Positions 47,938 through 60,990 are shown, numbered from the stretch's first letter. The stretch is 64,000 nt of DNA from Salticus scenicus (GCA_963930645.1 OZ005650.1:234016188-234080187), one strand, 5' to 3'. Notes: generated from the sequence alone by a model not told the origin. Translations and numbers: made by a program.

Positions 47938-49658
47938 TAATTTTATTTTGTCTTTTTCATTCAAAACTTAGAATTAACAATTGCTAACGGCCATATCTTG
48001 AAAGTTTTGCATATCATTTTATAGTCTACATAATACTAAAATATTCTGATTTTGTTTTGCTTCCACAGAATATACAGTTATAAAACTTTAACGCTGAAAA
48101 TTTCCATCTTCTTTCTGTGGTTATTTCGACTTATTATTAGGGAAGATAAAATCAAAACGTACTTATGATAATTGTCTTCTGGGATCACTCATGCACAGAT
48201 TTTTGTCTAAATAAGACGCTATTATAAGATATTCATCCTACTTCACTTCTTAAAATAAATGATCACATAAATTGTTTTTACATAATCTTCTCTAAACAAG
48301 CTTAATAGTTTGGAAATAATCAGGATTTCAATGATCATGCCTTGTAATATTATTATGTGAACACCAACTTATTTAAAGAATTAAAGTACTTAAATATTGC
48401 CTTAAATTAAAACTACGAATAGCATTTAAGATTTTATTTCCCTTATTTTGTACTAAATAATAAATATATTGATAAATAATGTAAAATTGGCAGTCTTATC
48501 CAAATATAGATAAAGAAAATGAAATAGTTTTTGAAAGGCAGTATAATTACGGAAATGGGAAAATAAAAGTATGCATCTTGTACAAAATTTTAAACTTATA
48601 ATTAAGTTATAAATATTCAGGTTAAAAAAAGAAGGGAAAATTTGAAATGCTATAAGTTCGTAGATGAGAGCAGTTTCAAAATTTTATATTGACTCAGATA
48701 TTTATATCATTTCATATATTCCATTCATCATTTTAACGCGTGATGTCTAGTTACAAACCTGCCAACTCCTTAAAATTAGAAAATTAGAAAAAATAAATCA
48801 GTTTTATAAGTTTTAAGTAAACGTTTCCACCATCTGGAAACAACAAACCATGTCAAATCTCATCCATCCCTGCGTTATCTGCGTTTCAAAATCGCGATAT
48901 GCTGAAAACCTGGTCTAATCTTAAGGCTGGTGAATTTCAAAACCGATCATATCCATATCCTCGAAATTACGATGCTGCTTTACCCAACTACAGCACTACA
49001 CTTGTTGATTAGGTTAGTGTTATCATGTTTCTACCTCATCTATTGATTGTTCTTCATTGATGCACACAAATATTTAATAACTTAATTTCGTATTTTCATT
49101 TTGTAGAGGTAGTATCTTCTAATCAATCAAGGAAGATTAAAATTGGACGTGGAAAAAGGAACAAAGCCAAAATTCATAGGTGATATCTCTACTATGTACA
49201 ATCACTTTGCAATAACATAATATTAATTGAAAATATAATAGTATTATACTTAGAACATTATGATTAATCAATCATATTAATTTAATGACATACCTATGTG
49301 GATGCAGCTGGTTACAGTGACTTGTTTATGTAAGTTTGCTTACAACTCGAATGGTTTTCACACTGTATTAAAGAGTAGGTCGTGATTAAGGAATTTGGGA
49401 CAGTTTGGGATACATTTTCATAATTTTCTAGAATTTTGGTTAAATATGCAGAATATCAGCTCTTCTAAAAAAGAATTAATTTTTGGCTAATGGCCGATTT
49501 TGCAACTAGACAACACATGTCACATTAATATATTGCGAAATTTAATCTTTTTTCAATTCAGGAAAACTGTAGATATAACTGTGCTATAAAAATGTTGAAT
49601 TCAGTTTCATTTTCTTAAGAATTATTAATGTTACTACATCTTCTTCCATTCACTGATT

Positions 49659-49715
<57 letters not shown>

Positions 49716-51199
49716 TAAGATTTATAATAATTCCTATTAGATTTAAAAGGTTAAAGGTTGCAAATCTCACGAACTTTTAAATGTTTACTAATATATTTAA
49801 TTTTTATTACGGTAGCACTCTGTATCAAATATCTTATAATAGTTTCTATGTTAATATAATTTACAAACTTTGAAGAGTTTCGATGCTAAAATTAATTTTA
49901 AAGTATGTATCTTCTGAAAAAAAAAAAAAAAAAAAACTATATATATATACATTTTTTTTTTTTTTTTTTTTTTTTTGGGGGGGGGGGGGTAAATATATTT
50001 AAACGTATGATGGTATATTCAGAGACCGCACACGAAAAGATCGTCCCTATAAAAGCTTCCGGATTTTGTAGAAGTAGTAGGCTGCGAAACAATAAGGCAT
50101 TCTATATATCTATATATTTTAGAGAAACCCAAATGTACCCCTTCCAGAAATTTCCAAAAATGTGTTAAAGATGGAAAGTCTTTGGTCATTAAAAGTATTA
50201 GAAAAATTACCGGTCAGAAATGAAGAGTTTCGACCATTTGTTCGTACATGTCGATTAATTTTATGCATGGTTATATTCAACCAAATTTATTAAATTGGAA
50301 AAAGTACAGAAAAAAAGCTTTGCCTTTACAGAAAAAAAAAAATCCAACATAACATTACATAAAAAAAAATAAAAAAAAAAAAAAAAGTTTGTAATATCGC
50401 TAATTTTACAAATATGAATAACAAATAAATAAATAAATTTAAATCTTATGGGGACTGTGCGTATTTTTATTAGATTCACAAAAAAATGGATGCACATAGT
50501 ATATTCATATTTAATATTAGGTTGGTTATTCATATCATTCATAGATGCGAGGCCAATTAATTACCAAAACGAGGCCAATTAATTACTAAACTTTCGATAT
50601 TTATATATATCAGGAATTCTTTTATACTATTTTTCTTTAGAGAGAAATAAACTAAACAAACTATATCAAAGTCATATTGTTTCATGCAAATGATTCTCAT
50701 GTGAAATATAAATTACATAGTATTCAGAAAAATTAGTAGTGTGCCGATTGACTTCTAAATAAACCGTACTACTGATATTATGACAGACTGACTTAAAATA
50801 TATATATGTAATGTACCAATCAATTAAAAGTAAACTCAAAAGCCTTCAGTAAATAAATTATTTAGATACCTGAAGATGGCTCGCAGTTAAATTCAGGAGT
50901 GATTATTAATTAGCAAAGGAATAAATGTCATTCACTCATAATCTGAACCTTTATTGTTATCTTTTTATATAATAAAGATTTGAAAAAGAGCCTTTTGGGA
51001 ACAAGTATAACTGCTCCCGATATCCACAGCTTGCAGAGCGATGATATGAGGCATAATAATAATAAGAAAATCATTATGGATATTGAAAATTATTCAAGAC
51101 ATATAAAAAAAAAAATATTATGCAAAGAAAAACTGTTAAAAATTTAAAGAGTCCCGAGATGCTTCACTGGAAATCACTCCAAGTCCTGAGTAGAGATCA

Positions 51200-51233
<34 letters not shown>

Positions 51234-51346
51234 AACGCCGCAGCAAAAGTACGATTTTGATCATCCCCACGTTTCATGGATTTTGAAACTGTTTCCTGAG
51301 GATCCTGACCTCCCTACATACAGTTATATTGCAAAATATAAATTAA
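46869..51346. other. AT-rich sequence with microsatellites
   Basis: Contains T/A runs, a compound TA-TG-TA tract (49659-49715), and an A17-TA-T24-G13 tract (49918-49989). A doubled 17-base word, CGAGGCCAATTAATTAC, occurs near 50548 and 50570. ACAAACCTGCCAACTCC near 48763 resembles the ends of the element at 58937-60055, but no partner was found. No supported gene. Confidence 0.45.
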
Positions 51347-51640
51347 CTAGCAAGATTTGCCCACTTCGTTGGGCACTATTTAAATGAATTGTCAAAATCC
51401 CATATTACTATTAATAACCTAAGTTAAAGTTTCCGCTGTGTTCGGTAGAGGTTTTTTCCACACGCAACGTGAGGAGTCTAGGTGTCCACTGCTTCGGCAG
51501 CAATCTACCTGCTTCTTACTTCCCTTTTCCCGGCAGGTAAGTTCGAAGTTTAAAAAAAAAAGTTTAAAAATTGAAAATATTTATGTATTTTATTTTTTAA
51601 ACTCTTAATTAAAAAAAAAAGATGGTAGTTGTTTATAGAG
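51347..51640 (-). mobile_element. Helitron 3' fragment (minus strand)
   Basis: Read on the minus strand it ends GCCCAACGAAGTGGGCAAA then TCTTGCTAG before a T, with the GCCCA/TGGGC stem of a Helitron tail. The interior has CAACGTGAGGAGTC-type GC-richer text also seen near 56780. The 5' end is not identified. Confidence 0.55.
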
Positions 51641-51823
51641 ACTAAACTTGGCTACCATACTTATTTCTAACATCGAGGAAAGTCCTTATTTCTGATAATT
51701 CAATTACTGTAAAATCAAATGTTTTAAAAATGCACCTTTTGTAAAATATTTATAATAATCAGGTGCACAAATATCAAGAACAAAAAAAACCGCTTGAGAG
51801 TTATGAGAACCATTTCTGTTTAA

Positions 51824-51868
51824 AGTATATACATACATACATACATGCATGCATACACACGCACACAC

Positions 51869-51920
<52 letters not shown>
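51824..51920. repeat. Compound microsatellite (CATA/CACA/TATA)
   Basis: Runs of ACAT, then AC interrupted by G, then AT. Frames across it give alternating Cys-Val nonsense. Confidence 0.9.
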
Positions 51921-52699
51921 TAAGCTGTATATTAGTTAAGTACCTTTGAGTTTCAGTAGATTGTTTTAATCACTCAAAATCCAGTATAACAACATAATTG
52001 AAAACATTTCATGTACATGTTATAGGACATCCTAACACAAACTGTATAATTTTGGTGAATCTAGTATTTATAGCTGTTTTATACGGCTCCACGAAAGAAT
52101 TTGAATGTATTACGTTCCATTATACAATGTACTATTTGGGGAAAAGTTCTCAAATATCCTACTATAATTTCTTCTTTCGTTTATCTAATAACTTCTCTCA
52201 CTTTAATTTATTTAAATAACTCTTAATTAATTAATGTTCGGAAAGTCGAGTGGAGCCACTCTAGGACTCCTTCAGCCATTTTAATTACGTTTTTAGCACT
52301 TTCGCAATGGATTAAAATGGTTATTGCAATTATATAAGCAAAGCTTGATTCACATTAGAATTGCCATAAAGTATCAGTCGCGGTTCTTTTGATATTTCTT
52401 ATAGTGAGTTTTTTTTCCTTAGAGTAAGTGTCCGCTAACTTTTACGAGCGTCAAAAACAATTTTGGGACCCTGGCAACTTCATCATCACTTCCTGCAATG
52501 GTAGTGAGCATCGAGAAATTGAATTTTTTTTTTTAATTCTTCAAGGAGCAATAATTATACTGTCACTGACTCTTAAACTTACACTCCCATGTCCAAAGTT
52601 CAAGAGTTATTTTCGGATAATGAATAATTTGCGATATTTGCGGGTTCGGGAAACTGTGGACTCAATTTATTTAACACTTTTGTGAAAACTGTGCGAGCT
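51921..52699. other. AT-rich sequence, no gene seen
   Basis: Frames at 51998 and 52428 show no domain. The stretch from about 52600 begins to resemble the Helitron interiors that follow. Confidence 0.4.
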
Positions 52700-52821
52700 A
52701 CTTGGGTGTCAAATTTCAAAATTCGCCCTGGGGTTCCTGTACTAAATCTGTTTCTTGATGTTCATGTATATTTAGTTTATTCTAATTAACTGCGTGTCTA
52801 ATCAACGTAATCACCCCCCCA

Positions 52822-52854
<33 letters not shown>

Positions 52855-53200
52855 AATGTAATTTACATTTCATTAACGGCTGCATATCACAGTACTTTGC
52901 CATGGTTTTGAATTGTTGAAAATAATCACTAATCTAAATACATTTATTTAATCGTGTAAATTATTCAATTAAAAAAAATCATTTAAATATAGTGCTCAGT
53001 GAGGCAGGCAAAGTGTTAATGTCTAACAAATATAATGAAACCCCAAAAAATTAAATATCATTAACGGCTGTTTATATTGGTATTTGATCATGGTTTTGAT
53101 TTTGTGATATAGTCGCTAATCGAAACATATTTAATTAACCGTATAAAATATACAAAAAAAAAAAAAAAAAGCATTTAATTATAGAGGCCTGCGAGCGAAC
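52700..53200 (+). mobile_element. Serial Helitron tail fragments
   Basis: Two tail-like segments follow one another. Each has CATTAACGGCTG, then a CATGGTTTTGA stretch, then ATTTAAATATAGTG-like text and a GC-richer end (GTGAGGCAGGCAAAG near 53000; GAGGCCTGCGAGCGAAC at 53184-53200). They match the tail of the complete element next door and have lost their terminal TAG. Confidence 0.55.
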
Positions 53201-53201
53201 T

Positions 53202-54187
53202 TCTATACTAATAAGAGAAAGTATTTGTTTGTCTATCGGACTGTGTGCGACGTACAGAAACATCTATGGCAGATACAAATTAGAATTTTCTTTTCTTTAG
53301 ATAAAGGAATGCGAGCAGATTCGCAACATACCTTTAGATTTTCGATATTTCAATAAGATTTTTAAAAGGAAGCATTTTTTATGCATTTTTTTTGCGTTTA
53401 TTTCTACGACATTTTTCTTTGAGTTGCAATTTTAAGCTGATACCAATAATATACACTTTTACAACTTTACATCTCCTTTATATTTTTAACATAAATATAT
53501 AGATATATATATTTCTTTACACGTAACTATTTAAAAAATAATAACTTAACCGAGTGGACATATGTTTTATATTTCTATTATACCTCCGGAAAGTGATGTA
53601 GGCACAACTTTAATACAGGAATCCCTTGGCGGCTTTTATTATCTTTTGCCAGTTTTGCGATGAATTGAAATACCTATCGCAATTGCATAAGTAAAAAACT
53701 TTTCAAAAATCATTCGAGCTACTTCTGTTAAAATTTCAAATTTCGACAAGGCGGCCCTGTATTAAATCTGTACCCTAATGTGAATGTATTTTTTTTTTTT
53801 TTTTAATTTTCAATTAACTGTGTTTCTAATCAACGTAATGCAATTGAAATAATTAAATGTCATTTACATTTCATTAACGCCCGAATATGACGGTACTTGG
53901 TCATGATTTGTTCTGTTGAAAATTGGGCACAACTTTAGTATGTGACCCCCCCCCCTTCCTGGCGAAATTTAATAATTGGCACGAAATAGTTCGGATGTTT
54001 CTCGCCAAGATCTTTACTTACACAATAGTGATAGCCATTTCAATTTACCGTCAGAGGGATACCGTACTAAAGTTGTGTTGAAATCAGTCGCCAAACGAAA
54101 TACATTTATTTAAAGATTTCAATTATATATTTTATTTTTTAAAGTCATTTAAATATAGTGACCAGCGAAGCGGGTAAAACCTGTTAG
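53202..54187 (+). mobile_element. Non-autonomous Helitron (986 bp)
   Basis: It starts TCTATACTAATAAGAGAAAG and ends CAGCGAAGCGGGTAAAACCT then GTTAG before a T. The start is classic for this group and the end is the usual GCGAAGCGGGT tail. The interior has TTTTGCGATGAATTGAAATA and TCGCAATTGCATAAG, shared with 35440. It lies directly behind the tail fragments, as in serial Helitron insertion. Confidence 0.75.
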
Positions 54188-55608
54188 TTTTCAAGAATTA
54201 AACATAAATTATTGGATAAATCTTAATTTCTTTTTACTAATAGCTGCTATTTATTTTTTTAATCTATAATTGCTATTTTTATTAGAAGAAAATACTTTAA
54301 AGAAAAAAAATAACCGTACAAAATTATAATTATATAACTAATTATGCAAAATTGAATACTGATATAAAAATTACATTTTTTATGTAATATTTGAACACTT
54401 TAATTAACAAATCATGATTTCTTTAAAAGTTACAAGGAATTAATCTAAAATTTAATTAAAATATTAGTTGAATATTACATAAAACTTCTGAATAAGCTTT
54501 TATGTTTTAATTAGCATGAATTTTTAGCGGTGTAATTCTATTATATATATATATATATATATAATTACCTTATTAAAACTCTGTTTTGTAAAGACGTTAA
54601 TCTTTTAAAATGCCATGAGATTTTCGATTTAAAAAAAAATTTCTGCACATGTATAACTTATCGTGAATTTATAATTTAAAAAAAAAAATCTAAAATTTAT
54701 ATAGATTTTTAGATAAGGTATGACTTTACTTTTAAAGTCATATTTCATTCCATATATCTACAGGGTGTATCAGTTTCACATTTTAGAACTTCTAGGAAAG
54801 GTAGGGTGCATCCCGATAATTCGAAACTATCTAGCAATGCAGGGTCGGAAATGCTTTCCTAACGTTGGTGTACACAGAAACATCAGAAAAAAAAGTTTTT
54901 AGTATTCGTTTTAATAACAAATGTACATGAACAAAAGAATCTAAATTTATACTATCTATCATAGTTTGGGGTTTTATATAAGAAGGTTTTATATAACAAC
55001 TTGGCATAAAACAACTTGAACACTTATATTTCATTTGTGATCAGATATAATTACTTATATTCGTTGCATTTTTCATTATGTTCCTGCGAAGTTCTTTCCT
55101 TGGGACATTATTTATTTATTTATTTTTATTTATTTATTTAAACTCATAACGAATTTGGTAACAAACTGTTTACTTTTATTTGAAAACGTGATGCAGTTGT
55201 ATCCCACTGGGAATTTAAAGTCCCATAAAAAACATTCCTCAATATAGCCTAAATTTACTGCAGGATTGCATTGGAACTTCAAAGTCTCTATAGTTTAAGA
55301 TTTCCTTAAAGATAAGCTATAGTTTAAGCTAAATTTAATATGAGATGTTTCTCATGCAGCAAACAAATATAATAAAAAAGTTTCAAACTATTTTTCCAAA
55401 AATAAAGTAATTTGACAGATAAAGGGTTGAATTCGAATTCGCAATATAACTATATTGTATATGAAACAGCTGATATAATATTTTCCTTTGAAAATGTATT
55501 TAAAATTGCTTTTATTATCTTTTCATAAAAATGAATTTAAAAATATCTAAGGATTAAAATTAAATTTGTATGAGTTTATTGAAGATGTTATACAAATAAA
55601 TTTGTTTG

Positions 55609-55667
<59 letters not shown>

Positions 55668-56627
55668 GTGTGTGTGTATGTGTAAAATTTGCACAAATCA
55701 ATACTTTATAAACATTATACATTTTTACAATTTTATGTATTTTTGTTTTCACTTCAATTTAAAGATTTTTTTTTTAGAAAAACGCAAACAAAATTATATA
55801 TATATGCATTAAATGACTAATGAATTACACATCTTAATTTTGGATCCAGTTTTATAAAAAAAAAAAAAAAAAATCATTACTAAATAACACATATATTGTT
55901 AATTGTTTCACTGTAAATTATGTTTAAGTATTAATATTATGATCACTTTATTATTATTATTATTATTTATTAAATTTAAATGCTTATATCAAACATTAAA
56001 TTCGTGAAAATTTTATTTTTAAAAAACGACGTTACGTGAGAATTCTTATTAGATAACGAATAAAAACATTATTTAATTGGATAATTTGAAAAACAGTTAA
56101 TTACAGGGAAACACAATTTCACTCAATTCCCGAGGGAAAAGTTTCCTTTAATCTAAGTAATTGAAGAAGCTGAAAATAAATTATTCTATACAATTGTCGA
56201 TATAAACAATTCTATTATAGGACTTTTGTGCTGTGTTGTTACGACGTTATTAATCGACTTTCTTTAGATTTTTGTTTAAAGACTTATTTTACGAGGTCAC
56301 CTGTTTTGTTTTTATCATTTTCTCTATTATTAAGTGTATTTTTAAAATAAATAGAACGTTGTTCGTCATTTAAATCCTTTCAGTATACATGGAATTCTAT
56401 TTTAGGCTTAAGATATTTTAAACTATTCACCATGATTTCATTATGATGCTGTCACCTAGAACCATTTGTAATACGATTTTTCATTGATTATTTTGGCATA
56501 AAATATAGCACCATTAAAGTAATATATATATATTTAATTTACATATAAGAAATGTTAAATAAGAAGTTTTAAATGTTGTAAATTCAGGGTGTTCGGGATA
56601 AATTTGGCAGTTGGTTTTATTAAAATA
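54188..56627. other. AT-rich sequence, one TE-like end
   Basis: CTACAGGGTGTATCAGTTTC at 54760 and CAGGGTGTTCGGG at 56585 look like ends of TA-target MITEs, but have no partners. A long TA run occupies 55613-55666. No gene supported. Confidence 0.4.
55613..55666. repeat. TA microsatellite
   Basis: An uninterrupted TA tract of about 27 repeats that runs into CGTGTGTGTGT. Frames through it (Tyr-Ile repeats) are meaningless. Confidence 0.95.
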
Positions 56628-57013
56628 CTAGCAGGTTACGCTTGCTTCGCTGGTCACTATATTTAAATGATTTTTCAAAAGAATTGATTCACTGTTTATT
56701 TTTTTATATCGCATTATAAATAAAAACTACAAAAAATAAAAATAAATTACCTACAATGAAATCGCCCTAAACCTTGCTTCGGGTACCTGCTGTCTACGGC
56801 AGGTCTTTTTTCGAACACTGCATCGGGTCCAAGTTGCCACTGCCTGTAGAAATGTCTATTCCAGGTACTTCAATTTGGGTATTTATAGGCGAAAGTAAGA
56901 TTTGTTATTAATTAGGAACTACGATTTCAAAGATGACTGTATCTCAACATCTATTAAATATTTTAGTTTCATTATTCAGTAGAAATTGTTCATTATTAGC
57001 GTAAAAATATATT

Positions 57014-57050
<37 letters not shown>
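56628..57050 (-). mobile_element. Helitron 3' fragment (minus strand)
   Basis: On the minus strand it ends TATAGTGACCAGCGAAGC then AAGCGTAACCTGCTAG before a T. The GCTTCGGGTACCTGCTG/CTACGGCAGG block near 56780 is related to the CCGAAGACAGCGGGGACCC block of the 15.4 kb Helitron. A T run of 33 bases at 57017-57049 marks the far side. The 5' end is not identified. Confidence 0.6.
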
Positions 57051-57952
57051 TCGAAAACAATGAACTGGAAAACTTTTTTGGCAACAATTACATTTAAAAC
57101 TAATATTTAAATGTCTAATTTTGGAGCTATTATAAGGAGATTATTTTCATATTTTAATTAATAATAATAATTTAAAAGATCAAAAATCAAAAGTCTAACG
57201 AATATAAAAAAAATCACGAATGTTGTTCTCGAATGTTTTTAAAAATATTTTGATTAGTTAAAACAGTTCATCTCTTGCAAAAGTAAAACATCTATATTTT
57301 TCTTTAAAATTTACTTATTGAAGACCCGTTCAGTTTTTTTATAGCCATATCTCTTCGAGAATAAATATTTACTTTATGATTTTTAGGGTTCAAGTGGTTT
57401 TTATTTTTTACTTAAATTTTTATTTTGTGCGTTTTAGTAACTAAAAGAAAGCTTTTAAAAAATCTAATCAGAGTTCCTTAGGATACTGTGTAGACAATGA
57501 AATGTTTTCTTTTACAATTGGCATCTCACCTATTAATTATTTGCAAAAAAAAAAAAGTAACACATCAGCCACCGTGTAAAGAAAACACGAATATCGCATT
57601 AACAACTTGACGCTTTAACCGACGGAGCCATTGACCAACATAAGAAATACCTCACATTTACTTTAAAATGGAAATGTCTTGTTTTTTAGCGTGACACGGA
57701 AACACTATGACAAAATCTAATTTCAATTTAAAAAAAAATCTTCTAATTAAAGAAAAACTAATGAAAACATCGAAAATCGGGCTTCGAGGTGCATCAAAGG
57801 AGGTCATTACGAACCACCATACAAATTTGTGTAGCTCTGCGATCAGCCGTTTTTCTAAAATGCTCCACACACACACACAAACATCTTATTTTATTATATG
57901 TATAGAAAAAGGAGACAGCATAACAGAACTGGTGTTTTAAAGTAATAAGTAC
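57051..57952. other. AT-rich sequence, no gene seen
   Basis: Opposed frames at 57658-57940 lack domains. A short ACACAC run lies near 57868. The Penelope-like element begins just to the right. Confidence 0.4.
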
Positions 57953-57986
57953 AAAACTTTGATTAAACATCATAAAATGCAATAAA

Positions 57987-58038
57987 CTCGCAAAAATTGT
58001 TTCGGGTCGGAAAAACACACGACCCTTCGTCAGGCGAA
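57987..58038 (-). ncRNA. Hammerhead-type ribozyme candidate 3
   Basis: Minus strand: TTCGC (stem I, 58034-58038), CTGACGA (58027-58033), extra A, GGGTCG and CGACCC (perfect 6-bp stem II; 58020-58025 and 58004-58009), GAAA, a weak stem III (ACAATTTTT), then GCGAG (stem I partner, 57987-57991). Position 7 of the core tolerates C. Stems I and II are good and stem III has decayed relative to the sequence implied by candidate 2. Its place at the 3' end of a Penelope-like element agrees with published hammerheads in that group. Confidence 0.5.
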
Positions 58039-58440
58039 CAAAGTAAACACGAATACTGCAATCAAAGCGGCAACGCACAAAACCGTTTTACGTGAGAGCA
58101 AAAATATGTGAAGACGAATGTAAATATAAATACTGGTGTAAGCAGAATTATCAAATGAAAGAAGAAAATAAATAAATAAATAAGATAAAAAAAATGTAAC
58201 AAAATCTAAAAAAACTTAAAAATATGAAAATTAAATGAAAATCAAAGTTATGTGATTAATTCCCAAGTATCAGACAAAAACAGAGTAGAAGAAATATCAT
58301 TAACAAGATTTTTCGAATTTTTAAATTTGTGAAAAGCTTCATGGATATCCAAATTGAAAGAGGAGACAGGAGATTATGTTAGTATTAGAAAAATCAAAAC
58401 GAAGCAGTGGGAAGCAATAGAAGATTTGGAAATCTCTTCC

Positions 58441-58936
58441 TTACGAATATTCCGACCATGTTCATTTATTCTGTATTTCAAACGCCTCCATAGTTTGACC
58501 ACTATAACCTAAATTGCACGAAGAACATGGGATTAAATAAATTCCAGATTGGTCTTCAGTAGGAATGGGATCTTTAAGAGAAGATAATTTAATTTTGTTA
58601 ACGGAGTTGTAAATGACTTTAAAACCAAATGGTGAAAGAATTTTAGAAACTTTAAAAGAAAGTGGTTAGTAAAAAGGTAAAACAACCGGGATGGGACTAA
58701 GATCGTTCAAATTTGGAGCAGCACGTTTAGTATTCTTGAATTTATATAGAGCTTTGTCGATAATAGAGGGATTATCGAGAAAGAGCAAGTAATTTTAAAT
58801 AACTAATTTCTTTCGAAACACTAGACGGATCAGAACAAATGTGTAAGGCACGAAAAACAGAAGTATAGAAAGCAGATATTTTCTGTTGAGGGTCGTGGCT
58901 AGAGAGAGAATGCGGCGGAAAAGAGACAGAGAATTG
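58441..58936 (-). pseudogene. GIY-YIG endonuclease part of Penelope-like element
   Basis: From the insertion junction the minus strand reads FSVSFPPHSLSSHDPQQ, then FRALHICSDPSSVSKEISYL, then YKFKNTKRAAPNLNDLSP, then a stop (PFY-stop) and FKVSKILSPFGFKV. The last part is SGIYLIPCSSCNLGYSGQT (58492-58548), which has GIY, the C-x2-C pair, and GYSGQT in place of the usual YIGQT. After a one-base frame break it continues RRLKYRINEHGRNIRK (58441-58486), the R...EH segment of the nuclease. The first residues belong to the linker between RT and nuclease. It is inactive because of the stop and frameshift. Confidence 0.82.
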
Positions 58937-60055
58937 CATACCTGCTAACATTTGAAAATTACAATTAGTAGCACACCAATTTTAAAAATAGATTGAATGG
59001 TTGATTGGTTCATTTTTATCATGCGACACACGAATCCTGAACAAATAAATGTATGTATATTACTGTATTTTCTTGCGCATAATCCGCGGGGTACTATTTT
59101 CAGCTCTGATGAAAAATTTTCCACAGATAATATGCACTGCCGGATGCCAGACATCCGGCTTTATTTGCCACCAAAATCCGGCCACATTATGTTTAATGTC
59201 CCCCCCCCCACCTCAGATTAAACATTTTTTTTTTAAAGTTATAATTTTTACCTAAATAATTTACATTAATGTTCATATATAAAGAAAAACTGTTTACGAA
59301 ACAAACATGATTTATGAAACCAGGTATAAAATAATTTTATTCAAAATGCAGAATTCCTGTTTTTACACTATATTCAATCAGTCATTAAAATTCAGCAAAA
59401 ATACTACCTATTAAATAAATATTTTTTGTTGTGTGTTTCATTATGTGTATAATTTTAAAAAATATAGATTATAATGATTGCAAAAAATTCTAATCTTAGC
59501 ATTGGGATAACTGTTTTAAAAATGTTAAAATATAAATATTAAACACATTCAACAGTTTCTGTAGGTGTTTGATTATGGATTGGTAGGGGAGGGGGGGGGA
59601 GGTAAAAAAAAAAAGAGTGAGAAATATTGAACAACTCTACTTTCTTATAGGTTCTAGCATCTAATAAAGTAAGTTTAAAAAGAACATTGACATTTATATT
59701 GCGGATGGGAAAAGATAAGAAATCCCAAGGCTTTCGTGGGTCGTTTGTTTGCCGATCGTTAGGGGGTGGGTGGGGCACAAAAAAAGGAGGGCACAAAAAA
59801 AATACACGAATGAGAAATATTTAACAATTCTATCTCTTTATACATTCTAGAAGCTAATAAAGCAAGTTTAAAATGAAAATTGACATTTATGGCATGGATG
59901 GAAAAAGATTGAAAATCGCAAGGCAAAAACGTCAGATATGTTGCAGTTTTGGTGCTAGATAAAAATTCGTAATTTTGGGCCGATTTTCGTAGCGTCGTAG
60001 TTTACAGCCCAAATTCGTAGCAATTACGAATTATTCGTAGCAGTTGGCAGGTCTG
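58937..60055. mobile_element. TIR element inserted in the Penelope-like ORF (1119 bp)
   Basis: It starts CATACCTGCTAACAT and its far end, reversed, reads CAGACCTGCCAACTG: inverted ends of about 15 bases. GAATTG stands on both sides (58931-58936, 60056-60061), where the Penelope-like frame would otherwise continue. Inside, about 150 bases near 59600-59740 repeat at 59800-59910 (GAGAAATATTGAACAA against GAGAAATATTTAACAA). The right part is rich in TTCGTAGC/TACGAA words. No transposase. The termini look hAT-like, but the 6-base duplication is shorter than hAT's usual 8, so the class is open. Confidence 0.75.
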
Positions 60056-60990
60056 GAATTGTTTTCTGAGAATAGTGGTTCAGAACAGATCTCTGTCTTT
60101 AGTCACATAAAAGTCAAGGAAAGGCAAAGAGCAATCCTTTTCAATCTCAAAAGTGAATTGAATGCGTGGGTCAACCGAAATGACCAAAGAAAGCTGACTG
60201 GAAAAATCGACATCAGTGGGAACAAGACGAAAGTGTTATCACCATACCTAAACCAGTGAGAAAATTTATATACACCGAAGAGTTTTTCTTCAAAATAGTG
60301 CATATTAATGTCGCAAAGCAAAGGAGAGAGAGGTCTGTCTATTACCATAACCTCATTTTGGGAATAATAATTACCATTAACGGTAAAGGCTATTTGTCTG
60401 TTGCATAAATGAACTAAATTCACAAGCTCCTAAATTTCAATAGAAGAATAATGGAATTCATGTAATCTCCTCTATAAACAAACAAGAGCACCCTGAATAG
60501 CAACATTAGTAAAAAGTGATTTAACATCTAAAATAACTGAAGTATAGTTAGAGGAAGAGATGGATTTAGGTTTGTCCACAAAGTCTTACGACTTTTTTAC
60601 TGTATAATGTTTAGTACTAGTTAAATGAGAAATAGATATTGGAAGAAAACGAGCAATATTATAAGAAGCTGTACCAATATTACACACAATAGGCCGGAAA
60701 CAGTGTGGGTTTATGAACTTTCGAGAGAGCATAGAAACGAGCACAGTTAGCAGTGGAAGGAATCACCATGCGTTTAATGTGATTATTAAGAATAACATAA
60801 TTTTTAGCAATATATTTAACATGATCAAGATGATCATTATACGGTTCTTTTTTAAGTATGGAATAGGGACCTGAATTGAGCATTGACTCAACATGAGAAA
60901 TATAATCCGATTTATTGAGCAGAACTGTTTGTCCCCCTTTGTCAGCCCTGGTGACAATTAAATTAGGGGCGGAGTTTAATTATGAGAGGG
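60056..60990 (-). pseudogene. Reverse transcriptase of Penelope-like element
   Basis: Minus-strand segments in order: IVTRADKGGQ (about 60950), SMLNSGPYSILKKEPY, CARFYALSKVHKP (60705-60743), FRPIVCNIGTASYNIARFL, ILDVKSLFTNVAIQGALV (RT motif A, near 60520), FTVNGNYYSQ...RPLSPLLCDI (motif B, 60320-60400), WFRYGDNTFVLFP (motif C, near 60235), then, in another frame, LPFLDFYVTKDRDLF. Motif C has GDN where the family has VDD, so one catalytic Asp is Asn, and the Gly-Ser before PLSP is lost. At least two stops and two frameshifts occur. The protein is dead, but its order and words are diagnostic of a Penelope-type RT. Confidence 0.88.

Noticed and set aside
47703..47987. 94-codon frame with a poly-Lys tract
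   Set aside because: The Lys run is only a long A tract; the rest is low-complexity AT-rich translation.
48755..48785. End of an element like 58937-60055
   Set aside because: CAAACCTGCCAACTCC resembles that terminus, but no partner end or target duplication was found nearby.
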